This document shows positions 8,850 to 19,152 of a stretch of 25,036 bases of DNA, in pieces. Source of the stretch: Pelargonium cotyledonis. Lineage: Eukaryota; Streptophyta; Magnoliopsida; Geraniales; Geraniaceae. The notes beneath the pieces are model-generated. The model was not told the origin of the DNA and did not search any database. It worked only from the letters and a program-made list of their open reading frames with translations. The stretch is from positions 1 to 25,036 of the forward strand of contig JAYMTA010000705.1 of assembly GCA_036897625.1 (NCBI GenBank), read 5' to 3'. Both the position numbers and the translations under genes were made by a program. The stretch's first letter is position 1. Every line of letters begins with the position of its first letter.

Positions 8850-9010
8850 TCTTTTCATCAGCAACGGAAAATCATATTCAAAATAACAATGTTTTTTTAC
8901 TCTCAAAAGGAGTCACAAATCTCATCTCATATCGTCGACAAAGATACTCGAACTTGAGATTTCAGAGGAATCAAAAGCGTTAAAACCACTTGACCCAATA
9001 TATCTTGGTT
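8850..9010 (-). mobile_element. tRNA-derived SINE, copy 2
   Basis: This is the same family and orientation as the SINE at 4459-4644. Shared blocks include AGCAAC near the tail, ACTCTCAAA-GGAG in the body, and CCACTTG.CCCAA with TCTTGGTT at the head. The B box is degraded (GTTCGAGTAT on the minus strand, 8945-8955). It is flanked by CATTTGAGCAGTGT (8836-8849) and CATTTGAGTAGTGT (9011-9024), a 14-bp target duplication with one mismatch. It is more diverged than copy 1 and therefore probably older. Confidence 0.85.
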
Positions 9011-9133
9011 CATTTGAGTAGTGTCAGATATAGGTGAAAATACATTCGGTACTTGTTTATTTCAAATTTAATCTGACATGAGTTCTGTAACTTTATTGTT
9101 AACACTATCTTCTAAAAGTTACAAAAACTAGTC

Positions 9134-11045
9134 TTATATTCTGAAATCACTAATTTGGATGTTCTCAACATCAAGTTTCTTGAAATCACTTCGGTTTCTT
9201 GTGGCATAAAATTTTCCCCAGGTGTACTCCCTGTATTTGGGCAAGTTGTGCTCATCTATAAGCTCCTCCAATGGCTTCACTGCAACACAGTGCCCTGGGT
9301 TGAAGAAAAATGGAAATGAAAACCTCTCCTTCTCAGTGTTCACCATAGCCCTGTGCTCCACACTCTCATACTTGTCATTGCTCCAAACCTACACAATATC
9401 AAACTTATCACTATTTTGCATGTAAATGATCAATTAATTTGTGGGACCGGAACCTCTTGTTTAGATTCAATCTCACGGTCACAAGACAACAACCTGGTTA
9501 TTACGCTTATGTACCTGAATGATGTCGCCGACGTTGATGATGAATGCATTTGGTGTGGGCTTGACCTGAATCCACTCCCCATCAGATTTTCTCCTTACCT
9601 CCAATCCACCAACATCATCTTGAGCAAGAACAGTCAAGGCACCACCATCTTTGTGTCTACCAACACCAAGGGCTAGGTCAGGGAAAGGGCAAGGAGGGTA
9701 GTGATTGAGCCTAACAAAGGTGGTTTGGTCCTTGAAGAAACCATTCAACCTTTTAGCAGCCAACCCTAAGCTCATGGATATGAGTTCAAGCAACTTGTAT
9801 GCTAGCTTCTCTAATTCTCTTGCATATTCTTCACATGCCTCCCTGACCACCACAATCAAATCAATTACATCAAACAATAGGTTTTAGTCACTATTATAGG
9901 TGATAATGGTTAAGAGACTAACTCCTCGTTAGATAGAGTTCTTAATGATGTATCCTGAATTCAAATCTACGTTGAAAGTTCATTACCCAGATAAAAAATA
10001 CCTTGACTCAAGCATCATATATGATAGAGTATGGAGTACATTAAATCTTAGGCACTATTGTAGGGGAGAGTTGTTTAGAAGAAACTCAAACGTCGTATTA
10101 GATAGAGTATAGAGTACATAATGATGTATCTTAAATTTAAATATATGTTGATAATTCATCACTCATACAAAGAATTCTCTGACTCGAGTATCATATCTAA
10201 TAGAGTATGGAGTACATAATGATGTATTCTAAATCTAAATCAATGTTGATAATTCATCACTCAGACAAAAAATTTCTGACTCAAGCATCATATCTGACAG
10301 AGTATAGAGTCTTAGGCCCCAATTACAGGTGAGGAGTGCATGTTCAGAATAAACTCAAAAGTTATATTAAATAGAGTATAGAGTATATAATGACGCATCC
10401 TGAATTCAAAGATATATATGTTGATAATTCATGATACAGATAAATAGTACTCACTCAAGCATCATATCTGATGGAGTATATATAGAGTACATACTGATGC
10501 ACATAAAGTTCGAACCCACGAGAAAATAAGACTCATAGTATCAAGAAATGAACCAAACCACTAAAGAGTGTTTTTCAGATTTTTTGTTACCTGAAGTGAA
10601 GAGGGTCCTGAGGCCACTGATTGGTCAACTTCCTCAGCTCCTTGTCCTGAGGGTCATGTGAAGCTGGCATCATGACAGGTTCTTGAACCACAAAATCAAA
10701 AACCTCCTTCCAGTCTCTAACATTCTTGGTATGCTCACTGTCATAGTAACCCATTGGATGCACCTCATCTCTCCTCAGCTTGCTCTTCTCCTCCATGGGC
10801 TGGTCAAAGAAAAGCTTTGCCATCTTCTGAATTTCTTGGCACAGCTCCAAAGGCACACCATGGTTGATAACCTGGAAAAATCCCCATTCCTTGCAGGCAT
10901 TGCCAATCTCTGAAACAAGTGAAGTGACATGATCACCATGGGCTGAGAGGGAGAGATCAATTATTGGGATTTCTTTGACGACGATTGCGGTTTGTTTGGG
11001 CCTGTGCTCTGCAACTTGGATGAAGGCTGGATCTACCTCTACCAT
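9134..11045 (-). CDS. 2-oxoglutarate/Fe(II)-dependent dioxygenase
   Basis: Three exons (11045-10591, 9842-9515, 9388-9134) give 345 residues with phases that close exactly. An N-terminal DIOX_N region (about residues 26-130; WGFFQVINHGVP at 54-65) precedes a double-stranded beta-helix core. Iron ligands are H215-x-D217 (GRHKDGG) and H273 (SVEHRAM), and R283-x-S285 (ERFSFPF) binds 2-oxoglutarate. The enzyme would couple oxidation of an organic substrate to decarboxylation of 2-oxoglutarate, probably in the cytosol. The start MVEVDPAFIQ and the EHTKNVRDWKEVFDF block recall an uncharacterised DOXC clade related to Arabidopsis At3g19000/At3g19010; that assignment is from memory. The substrate (flavonoid, hormone or other specialised metabolite) is unknown. 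Every key residue is intact. Confidence 0.95.
9889..10500. repeat. Tandem repeat in intron 1 of the dioxygenase
   Basis: Three long units (about 9889-10052, 10053-10318, 10319-10500) fill most of the 748-bp intron. Each contains a roughly 100-bp core running from a TAATGATGTATCCTGAATTC-like start through TTGATAATTCATCACTCAGA and CTCAAGCATCATATCTGATA to AGAGTATGGAGTACAT. The middle unit holds two cores in a row (about 10118 and 10217 onward), which accounts for its extra 100 bp. The copies are diverged by substitutions and small indels, so the array is not recent. Confidence 0.8.
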
Positions 11046-11080
11046 GGCTGTAATGGTGAAGATGGTAGGTGGGTTTTGGC

Positions 11081-11090
11081 TGTTTTATAG
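11081..11090 (-). promoter_or_regulatory. TATA box of the dioxygenase gene
   Basis: CTATAAAACA on the minus strand lies 36-45 bp upstream of the start codon at 11045, which implies a transcription start near 11055 and a very short leader. The match to the plant TATA consensus is good; the start site itself is inferred. Confidence 0.6.
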
Positions 11091-11686
11091 TACTGGAATT
11101 GTTGTAAATTGTGATCACATTATGTATATGCACTAGACAGGGACAGTTTTGGTTTGTAGGAGGAAATGGACAAAGTCTTGTCTGTCTGTATTTTGGAAGG
11201 CTGTTGCTTCATGTGCGATTCACATTCACAAGACTGTCTTTGATACGCAAAGACAAGTAAAATGTATTCAATTTGAGGGAAAAGTGATTCATTATTTGCT
11301 TGCAAGTACCTCCTAATTCTCCACAATTTCCAATCACTCAGTTATACAATGAACATTTCATGGAGCTATGCAGTTAAAAAAAATTCACAATCAATTCAAA
11401 GACGTATCAAGATAACAAGCATCACCAAAGTCCCAAGGCGTGTAAGGGTTTTGCTGTTCCTTTTTCTTGACAACAAGCTAATCGATGAGAAATACATAAT
11501 CAAATTGTCAAGGCAATGTATTTATCTTAAAAACTTGAAAAAATCTAAAGAAAGAATCGCTTCCACTATTTCTAAATGAGTTCCACCTCATTGCTATAGC
11601 ATCGAATTACACATGCGACCAGGTGTTTGATCTTTAAAGTGTGCAACTATTTACAGATAGATCTAAGAAGACGGTTTTGGAGAGTT
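11091..11686. other. Promoter/intergenic region, no gene seen
   Basis: This lies between the dioxygenase start and the end of the FAM114-like gene. It should hold the dioxygenase upstream promoter and the 3' untranslated region of the FAM114-like gene. A plus-strand frame at 11349-11579 shows no recognisable domain and I do not consider it a gene. Confidence 0.5.
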
Positions 11687-14600
11687 TCAGGCAGAAGGCA
11701 TAGAGGCTGAAATGACTAAATAAGCCAAGTATTGGAGCCCATCCTGGATTTTGCTCACAGCAGTGGTCTGGTCAGCACGAAGATGTTCGGAGAAGGCATT
11801 GGCCTTTTCCTGCACCGACGTCTTTGGAGGAGCATCATGGGAATCAGCAGCGGCACCTTTGATGGCCGCCAGATAAGCTTCAGCTACATCGGTTATGCCT
11901 GCGGATTTCATTAAGGTTCAGACCATCAAATTTCATTTGGTAAATGATAAAATATACTGAAAAGAGAAAGGATGACCTAAACAAGTCATACACAAGTACT
12001 AATGTAGAATTTGGATCAAACAAATTTGTGATGAGAATCAGAATCAGAATGGCCAGAGCCATTCTCATGACCAAAATATCCTAATCCAAACATGAACGAT
12101 GAGTCCCATTCCCATTCCAATTATAATCCAAACACCTACCTAAATTGAAAAAAGTGGTCTCCAAACTAATATTTATGCTTTGGCATGTCATGCAGTTGTA
12201 TCTAGTATGTTTATACAAAACATTCATCCCGCCAATATATTTTTTCCTAGAATGTAATTACTCTTTATGGTGTATCAACATCTATGTATTATAAAAACTA
12301 AAGATTCGCCAATGGAGGTTTAATGTTTAAGATTCAACTGTAATTTACTCTTTATGGCGTATCAGCTTCAATATAATAAATATTTTAAAGATTTCTTTCA
12401 AAGTTTATGGATCTTTCAACGTAATAGAAAACGGAAGTGGAAGGAAGAAATTTTCCCTGTTACACACAATTGGAAATGTTAACTTTAATTCATTTTTACA
12501 CTGCTTTGCACAGCATGACCAGGTTCTAAGAGGAACAAAGTTAAACTACTTTCAAAAAATATGAAACAACTGATGAAAGTATATTAATAAATCTGGTTAA
12601 TAAACTACAACATCAACATGAAGGTAATGTCAGCATAAGAGATGGGGTGTAGCCAACCAACCTGTAATGAAACTGTGAGATACTGCTTCCAGGGTTCCTG
12701 TCATTGATAGAGCCTTTTTCCTGATTATCTTAGCTTTCTCACAAGAATCTTCAGGCCAGTCAATTTTCACCATATCCTCATCAGCATCTCCATCCTGAAC
12801 TTTGTTCGCATCAGATATGATGGATTTTCCAAGCAATAGTATTTGAGAGACCGAGACACAACAAAGTTCTGATAGTCTCTGCAAGATGTGTGAATATTTT
12901 AGTTTAAATGCTCCACAAAAGAATTCACCAATATAGAGAACTCATATATTTCAAATAAATATACATGTAAACATACATGAATTCCCTCTGAGTGAAGAGA
13001 ATCTAGCCTGCCAGCAGTCTTTTGAACCATATCATTTGCAGATAATCCAGCAAGGACATTTGTAAACCTGAAAAACACCAGAAAAGTAGTCTAGATAGTA
13101 AATTTCCACTGCAACGTATTCCACCCAATGAACTGCTTGGGAAGAATTAACACTACAGGCTAGCAAAATTACCCTGCCGCCATGTCAGCAGCCTGGCTCA
13201 CACTTGAATCGTATAGCGTCTTTATCTCATCGACTTCGCCCTTGGTTCCACTTTCTATCTTCTTTCCTTTATCTGACTCAACACCCCCATCAATTTCAGT
13301 GCTCATATCAAGTATTTGCTGGACCTCTTTAAGCTTTCCGTCATATACAGACTTCTGTTCAGATGGCAACTTTGCTTTTCTTCGATTAAATAAAAGTGTA
13401 TAATGACTGGACAATGCCTCCAGCTCCTGACAACATTACAGAAAGTTAGTCAAGTATCATTCCAAGCATCAAAATTCATAAAGATAAGAAACTGACCTCC
13501 AACTGTTCTGGACCACCATATATGTAGAAGCACCGATCAAATGTCACTTCCTCATATAGCTGATCCTCATCAGCTTCCTCTCCAGTTGCTGGTGGATTCT
13601 TCTCAACTTCAATACCAGCTTCTGTAATAAGTAGATCCATGGTCTCCTTCCCGACAAGTTCAAGAACTTCCATTCCCTTGGCAGTAAAAGCTTTTCCCGT
13701 CTGTAATATGAAGATGAGAAGTAAACAATCATGGTAGAACTTAAAACCAAGATGGCGATAATCATGCATACAGCATACCTCTAGTAAGGATGGCGTGACA
13801 GATCCAGCAGCTGATGGCAAACCACCTTGCTGAATAGAATCTGTGAGGTTCGCAGCAGAACTCTCAAGCCTAGAAGCACAAAAATTTTAATGCAAACCAC
13901 GTGTTTGCATTAAATACAACAGATGTAAATCCAGTGAACCATTGGGTAAAAAAGAGAGCAGATTCATTACAGGGATCTACGGATAATCAGCAACCAAAAT
14001 TTTGAGTTATGTGCACTACAACATCTGCAACTACAATGACTAGAAGATATCATGCTTGAGGCCTTCGTCTAATGGTGGAAGGGTGAGTGGGTGGGCCGTT
14101 GCTGGAAGAATTAGGTCAAATATTGCCTGGGATAATAAGGATGAAATCATCCTCACTGTGTCCCTTCTATTTCTATCAAAAGAAGAGGAGATTGAATAAA
14201 TGCAAGGCGTGCACATAAATCAAATACAGCCTAATTATAAACAAGATCACAAATATCCCACAGTGCTGTGAAAGTGGCCCAAAAGAGATACTGTAATACC
14301 ATAAATAAGAAACTTTACTGATCCTATTGTACTAGGTCCATCGGCATAAATGATACCATAAACCTTGTGGCACAAGAACATTCAGTCTCATAAGTTTCTT
14401 ATCAGAGAGCAAAAAATATATTGCAAGGTATAAACAGAACAGAAAGATACTGGCCTACTAGGCACCTACAAAGTAACAAATCATCTAAAATTTAGATGGT
14501 TACCCAACCATTAAACCCAAATTTTTATTTGTTTATACTAGATTAAGTAATCCAACCTGAATCATGAAAAGGAGTACCCATATGAATATTATTTTCAGTG

Positions 14601-17090
14601 CAAAGTTTCTAAGGTCAAAGTAAAGTTCCCAACATTCTCGAAAAATTCCCTTTTATTCGCATGTTTGCTCCTATATGCTAAGAAATACATTCAGGAGCAA
14701 GAACATACAAAGTAACCTCATCATAATTATCTTCGAAGGCATATATGCTAAAATTGAAGAGGTGCCAATTAATAACCTTTTCGAGGCAGTTTCCAATTAT
14801 GATTCGATCTATTCCAGTTCATATGCATCTACTCTTCTCACAGCTCTTTAGCCAATAATTATCACATTGAAGAAGTAAAATTTTCTAAGAGCTTTATAAA
14901 ATTGAAGAAGTAAATTGAAAAGTAAAAATGGAAGAAATAAAATTTTCTAAGAGCTTTATAACTATCTGATTCTGATTCATGTCATGAAAGTATGAAACCC
15001 AAGTTACATTACCGATAAATATTAAAGGTCCTCACATGTTATATAAATTCAGTCAAAAATCAGATAAGCAAGCAAAAATTAGTACATTACATCTACCAGA
15101 AACACTATATAGTTCAGTTCTAAACTCAAAATATTAAAATTTCATAATTTCCCAAGAAACGAAAAACCATCTCTTCTTGTCACCAATGATAATTAAGTTC
15201 TTGCCAGCTGGAGACATGTACTATTAATAAGATAAGAAATCAAAATTAAAACATGTATTTGCAGTTTTTCACTATGCTATACCTGGAAACAAAAGCAGAG
15301 CTTCCCTTCCATGCACTCCCTAGTGCCTGCCATGCACCAGATGCAAAATTCTCCACAGAATTATCAAGAACCTTCAATTGCTGCAACGGCAAAATCAGAA
15401 GTGACGTTATTTCATGCTTAATGAAAACCAAAAGGGCAAGAAATGAAATGGCACAAACGAATACACTACATGAAAATGAGCTGTGAGATTGAGCATGCAT
15501 AGCAAAAAAAAATTTGAAAGAAATTGAATCTATAATTACAGAAACGGAACATAATAGATGCAAAACACAAGTTTTCAGAGTATATTACACAACTTGAATA
15601 TAAGAGAAAAAAATACAAACATGTTAGGCGAGTATTGAATGACAGAAAAAGTTTCAGATGCCAAATTCTAGATGAAGGAATATCAAATTGTAAATATGAC
15701 TTGCCTCGCTAAGGAATGAATCCTCACTTGCTTTCTCCAGTTTATCCAAAGCAGTTTTCCGGATCTTTTCATTCTCATCATCACTTTCCTTTTCAACTAT
15801 AGGTTCTCCTTCTTCCTCCTTAGAGGAATCAGAATCTTCAACAATTTCTGCAATGCTCTTTGCTGCAGTTTGAGCAGCCACTGCAGCCTGCATCCAAAAT
15901 GTTCTACTCAAAATGACAACATAGTAACATACCATGGAAATAAAGAACTATCCACTGAATGTATGGTTCTAGCATCCCAAAATAAACATGACAAATTATA
16001 AAGTTGAAGCAGATTACAAAAATAAACAAAAGAATTTGAGGGAAAAAGTGTTCCTCTTGGAAGTTTCGAATGCAATTGTACTCCTTATATATAAGTTTCC
16101 CAGGTTAACTCGTGCATACAAAGAAAAGTACCAAATTGGAAATTCATACGTAATATTAACACTTTGACTATGGACACTTATTTGCTATATTCCAAATAAA
16201 ACAGAGACTGAAGAGTATAAAAAATTCTTATGTTTAACGATGTTTATTATAGATATACAAAAATACATGTTTGGGTTGGGGAAGTGCAAACTACCTTCCA
16301 TGGAAAGTAAATGTTAAACTAGGAGTTGCTAATAGTAAATCTGAATATTACAATGAAGATAAGAGCATAGTCTTGGACATCCATTATTACAACAGTGAAT
16401 AGTGTTGCCATTGTAAATATTCCAACCAATGAAGTTGTATCAAGTTGCATAACAAAAAGAAAAAAAAAAGTGATTCTTTGCTAGAACTCAACTAAACTGA
16501 ACCTCCAACGTCCCACCTAAGTAATTCAATTCTTTGCTAGACCCCTCATTCCTAACATAGCACATCGAATTGAGTGCAAAAGCAATCTCATGAGCCTCAA
16601 CCAAAATTTACAAGTAAAAGACACTACATTTTACATCTATAAACAGAGTAGCAGACATTTTTAAGCACTAGTTAATTTTCAATTTAAGAACAAAAACAAA
16701 CAGAAGCACTTCTGAGTTCTGAAGCGAAACGAATGGATTCTCGAATCACTCTTCCAAAATATAACCTAAGTTTGGGAACCAACTCTAGATCGGATGCCGA
16801 ATCGTCTCTAACCTTACAATACTACTCCAGAACCATTATCGCTAAACCCTAATTTCATCCAAATGAACCAAAACTCATCCTGTAGGACAGCGCTAAGATA
16901 ATATAGAGATTAAGAGAGTATAGGTGAGTACATTGCGGGAGATCTCTTCGGCGGCCTTCTGTAGATTGGAGAGAGAGAAGCCCCAACCGCCCCATCCACC
17001 GCCACCTCCTCCGGTTGTCTGCGGCGGAGCCGCGGCGGCTTCCGGTTCTGGAACTTCCTTGGGTGGTTGCTGCTTGCTGTTGTCCTCCAT
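11687..17090 (-). CDS. FAM114-like (NOXP20-related) plant protein
   Basis: Nine exons join in exact phase to 502 residues: 17090-16932, 15887-15705, 15380-15283, 13869-13779, 13700-13497, 13426-13173, 13067-12977, 12878-12662, 11898-11687. The N-terminus is acidic and proline/alanine-rich, then has GGGGGGWGGWGFSLSNLQKA, the Gly-Trp motif seen in FAM114A proteins. Next come an alanine-rich helix (AAVAAQTAAKSIAEI), an acidic Glu/Asp/Ser stretch, and a conserved middle (LKVLDNSVENFASGAWQALG; GKAFTAKGMEVLELVGKETMD). The C-terminal part, mostly helical by composition, matches the region I recall as DUF7798 in plants. No signal peptide or membrane segment is seen. FAM114 proteins are little studied; Golgi/Rab2-linked roles are reported for animal members, and any plant role is inference. 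Intron 2 uses a GC donor. Confidence 0.88.
12254..12386. repeat. Direct repeat in last intron of the FAM114-like gene
   Basis: A block of about 45 bp beginning GTAATTACTCTTTATGGTGT at 12254 recurs at 12340 with a few changes (GTAATTTACTCTTTATGGCG), a period of 86 bp. This looks like a local duplication and no transposon ends are evident. Confidence 0.7.
14057..14195 (+). mobile_element. Probable decayed tRNA-derived SINE in intron 3
   Basis: A head GGCCTTCGTCTAATGGTGGA (about 14060) resembles a tRNA-like SINE start, and AGGTCAAATATTGCC near 14112 resembles a degraded B box. The segment ends TTTCTATCAAAAGAAGA, a tail style common in plant SINEs. The boxes are degenerate and no target duplication is obvious, so the call is tentative. 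It is not the same family as the copies at 4.5 and 8.9 kb. Confidence 0.4.
14876..14960. repeat. 23-bp direct repeat in intron 3
   Basis: TAAAATTTTCTAAGAGCTTT followed by ATA occurs at 14876-14898 and 14938-14960 without change, a period of 62 bp. The sequence between is A/G-rich and related (GAAGAAGTAAA). Confidence 0.85.
15381..15704 (-). other. GC-AG intron in the FAM114-like gene
   Basis: The donor reads GAG|GCAAGT, the strong consensus seen at rare GC donors, and the acceptor reads TTGCAG|CAATTG. Only this choice joins FLSE to QLKVLDNSVEN in frame; using the nearby GT two bases further on puts exon 3 out of frame with an early stop. Confidence 0.8.
15888..16931 (-). other. First intron of the FAM114-like gene
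   Basis: An intron of about 1 kb between N53 and the alanine-rich helix. It is A/T-rich, and I see no exon, RNA gene or transposon end in it. Confidence 0.7.
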
Positions 17091-17450
17091 TTCTGCAAAT
17101 TCTGATTTCGGATCAAAGAGAAAACGGTCGGTGGCTTTTAGTTTTCAGTTGAGAAATGGACGAGAGAGAGACCTCAGCAACCATACGCAGGCGCAGTTAC
17201 GCAGCACCCGATTAAACTTGTTTTTGAAGAAAGTGTGACTAAACGGTAGCTATATAGCGTCGTTTTGTGAGAAACTAAAACGACATCGTTGATGTTGAAC
17301 TTGACAGAAACTAGAATTTTATTTCATTATTTGGTCTCTGCAAACCTTGAAACCATACACATTTTCAGTACTGAATTGAACCAAGGACTTGCAAGAACAT
17401 AGTGTTGTAGTAAATGAGTACAAGTTTGTTATAAAAAATAAAATAGAAAA
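17091..17450 (-). promoter_or_regulatory. Promoter and leader of the FAM114-like gene
   Basis: On the minus strand a palindromic CTATATAG (17250-17257) could serve as TATA box about 160 bp before the start codon. Just upstream of it lies an inverted pair GTCGTTTT (17259-17266) and AAAACGAC (17277-17284), a motif type often seen in dicot core promoters. The leader region holds GA-rich (GAGAGAGA-type) sequence near 17162-17172. The part from about 17300 to 17450 must also contain the 3' end of the B3 gene transcript. Confidence 0.5.
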
Positions 17451-18308
17451 CTAATAATCAGCAGTGAATAGTTGATGATGAGAAGGAGCACAAAATCTGA
17501 TGGGTGTTGCTTCGATAGGTTGTTGTTCTTGAATTGGAACTGGATCGGGACGTCGCTGCAGAACAGAGAAGACCCATCTTGAATCGAATCTATCCCAGAA
17601 AAGACCAATTTGATCACCTTTCTTCAACATTCTATTTCTCACAATTTTGGAAATCCATCCGTCATTCAAAACGTAGGACTTGTTGTGTCCCCACAGCTTC
17701 ATCTTCATGTCATGCTCGCGCTCCTCGTCCATGTCCCACAGTTTCACAGCCACTCCATCCTTGTCCTTGTGGAGCCTCTCCTTGGTGGCGTCGTCCCAGT
17801 AGGGCAGCAAGTGCATCGTCATAGCCTCTTTGGAGAACATGAGCCTGGTCAGAGTGTTGACGTCGCTTTCCTCCAGTGTTTTCTTGATCACAAAAGGGTC
17901 AGGAGGAGCCAAAGTAAGTTCAGTGGAAGCTTGAGGATCAAGTAACACAGTGTTGTTGTTCTTGGTTTTCCTGAAACGAGGACGAGCACGAGAGCTAGTT
18001 TCCGGCAGATCATGAGTTAATGTTGCTTTTCTCTTGTTGCTACAGTTGGAAGAAGAAAAGCAAGAAGAAGAAGAAACAATGGTATTGGTAGAGGCAGGAC
18101 GTGAATAGGAAAGAGACAACTCCAATTCATGAGAATGAAGTGTAGGAGGTGCAGGTGGTTGTTGATGAAACAAAACAATAGCATTCTGTTGATGAGATGG
18201 ATGAATTGGGACGTCATGATCTTCCATTGATGGAAAGCTGTTGATGAAATCGAGTAGAGTAATGGGTCGATCAGATGATTCAATGGAAATTAACTGAGTA
18301 AAGGCCAT
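17451..18308 (-). CDS. B3-domain transcription factor, REM/At2g33720-like
   Basis: A single exon encodes 285 residues. I chose ATG 18308 (AATATGGCC context) because the in-frame sequence upstream has no ATG. The N-terminal half is rich in serine, histidine and proline and has an LELSL EAR-type repression motif (residues 62-66) and a basic NKRKA / RARPRFRK region (91-114) that may be a nuclear signal. The B3 DNA-binding domain spans about 137-252, from DPFVIKKTLEESDV, through VKLWDMDEE and HNKSYVLNDGWISKIV, to KKGDQIGLFWDRFDSRWVFSV. This matches the B3 subtype with the KLW / KSYV / GLYWD signature (former DUF313 group). It should act in the nucleus, probably as a repressor; targets are unknown. 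The Gln/Pro tail after 253 is variable. Confidence 0.92.
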   Translation of the reverse strand: MAFTQLISIESSDRPITLLDFINSFPSMEDHDVPIHPSHQQNAIVLFHQQPPAPPTLHSHELELSLSYSRPASTNTIVSSSSCFSSSNCSNKRKATLTHDLPETSSRARPRFRKTKNNNTVLLDPQASTELTLAPPDPFVIKKTLEESDVNTLTRLMFSKEAMTMHLLPYWDDATKERLHKDKDGVAVKLWDMDEEREHDMKMKLWGHNKSYVLNDGWISKIVRNRMLKKGDQIGLFWDRFDSRWVFSVLQRRPDPVPIQEQQPIEATPIRFCAPSHHQLFTADY

Positions 18309-18390
18309 ATTGTTGATCAAATAATGATGTAAACTGATGAAGAAGAGAAAGATACTATGAGAGTGAAGTGAAGAGTGTAGTAGGTAGTGA

Positions 18391-18400
18391 ATTTATAGAG
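18391..18400 (-). promoter_or_regulatory. TATA box of the B3 gene
   Basis: CTCTATAAAT on the minus strand lies about 85 bp upstream of ATG 18308, giving a plausible transcription start near 18362 and a leader of about 55 bases. Confidence 0.6.
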
Positions 18401-18892
18401 ATGAAATTACTTGGGGAAGTGAACAACCAATCTCCAAACCCTATTTGGATTTGAATTTGGAATAGGAAACTACCGATCAGAAGAAGTGAAAATATTGTCT
18501 TTATCATAGTTTTCTGTTTCCTAATTTCGGATTTAGGAAAGTTGTTTTTACTTTTTAGGGGTAATTTTGTATATTAAGGAGAATTAAGAAGAAGAAGAAG
18601 AAAAAGAATTGCTTGGGCTCTAATTAATTCAAGCTACGTAACGGTTAATTAGGACGTCCGATTTCAAATTGTTAATTTCTTTGGATTTCAAATTGAAATT
18701 TGTGATTGGTCTAAAGGACAATTCAGTAAATTCACCATAAAACAAAACTAACAGTTAAATTTTAAAATTGTTAGTGGTAAAAAGAAATGAACTTCCATAA
18801 CGGTTTCTGGGAAGAAGGAAAGGGGGACAATATCCAGTCAGCTCTCAAATCCAAGAACATCAAAATACCCGCCAAAATTTGTCTGTTTCTTG
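18401..18892. other. Divergent intergenic region
   Basis: This separates the heads of the B3 gene (minus) and the Expp1-like gene (plus). It contains an (AAG)n microsatellite at about 18585-18603 and an E2F-like site at 18868-18877. No coding sequence is seen. Confidence 0.6.
18868..18877 (-). promoter_or_regulatory. Candidate E2F-binding site
   Basis: CCCGCCAAAA reads TTTTGGCGGG on the other strand and fits the E2F consensus WTTSSCSS. It lies 16 bp upstream of the candidate TATA box of the Expp1-like gene. A single short site can arise by chance. Confidence 0.35.
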
Positions 18893-18900
18893 CATATAAA
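18893..18900 (+). promoter_or_regulatory. TATA box of the Expp1-like gene
   Basis: CATATAAA lies about 30 bp before a plausible transcription start near 18930. The leader to ATG 19153 appears to be split by an intron at about 19002-19123 (TCTG|GTAGGT ... TTGCTAG|ATTCC), which is inferred from splice signals only. Confidence 0.5.
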
Positions 18901-19152
18901 CCAAAGAAGGTCATTGATTGACCATTAAGTATCCCAATTCCTTGAAATCAATTGCAGAGAAAAACCATAGAAATTGATTCAAATTTCAATAACAAGTTCT
19001 GGTAGGTATTGCAATTTCCATTAATCTTGCTCATAAGCAAGCCTTCCATGATTTTGTTTTATGGATAGATTTTTTACTAGGTTTTCTTGTTGTGGGTTTT
19101 TAATTTCTTTTGTGTGTTGCTAGATTCCAACTGAAATTGGGTTTATTGGTTC

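Noticed and set aside
9889-10500. Extra dioxygenase exon in intron 1
   Set aside because: The sequence is repeat units with stops in every frame, and flanking exons join directly in phase to a full-length protein.
11349-11579. Small plus-strand gene of 76 codons
   Set aside because: No domain, no promoter or splice context, and a composition typical of random A/T-rich sequence between two genes.
16924-17238. Plus-strand proline-rich frame
   Set aside because: It is antisense to the glycine/tryptophan-rich first exon of the FAM114-like gene; the proline run is the complement of that repeat.
17534-17945. Two plus-strand frames across the B3 gene
   Set aside because: Antisense shadows; the minus strand encodes a full B3 domain.
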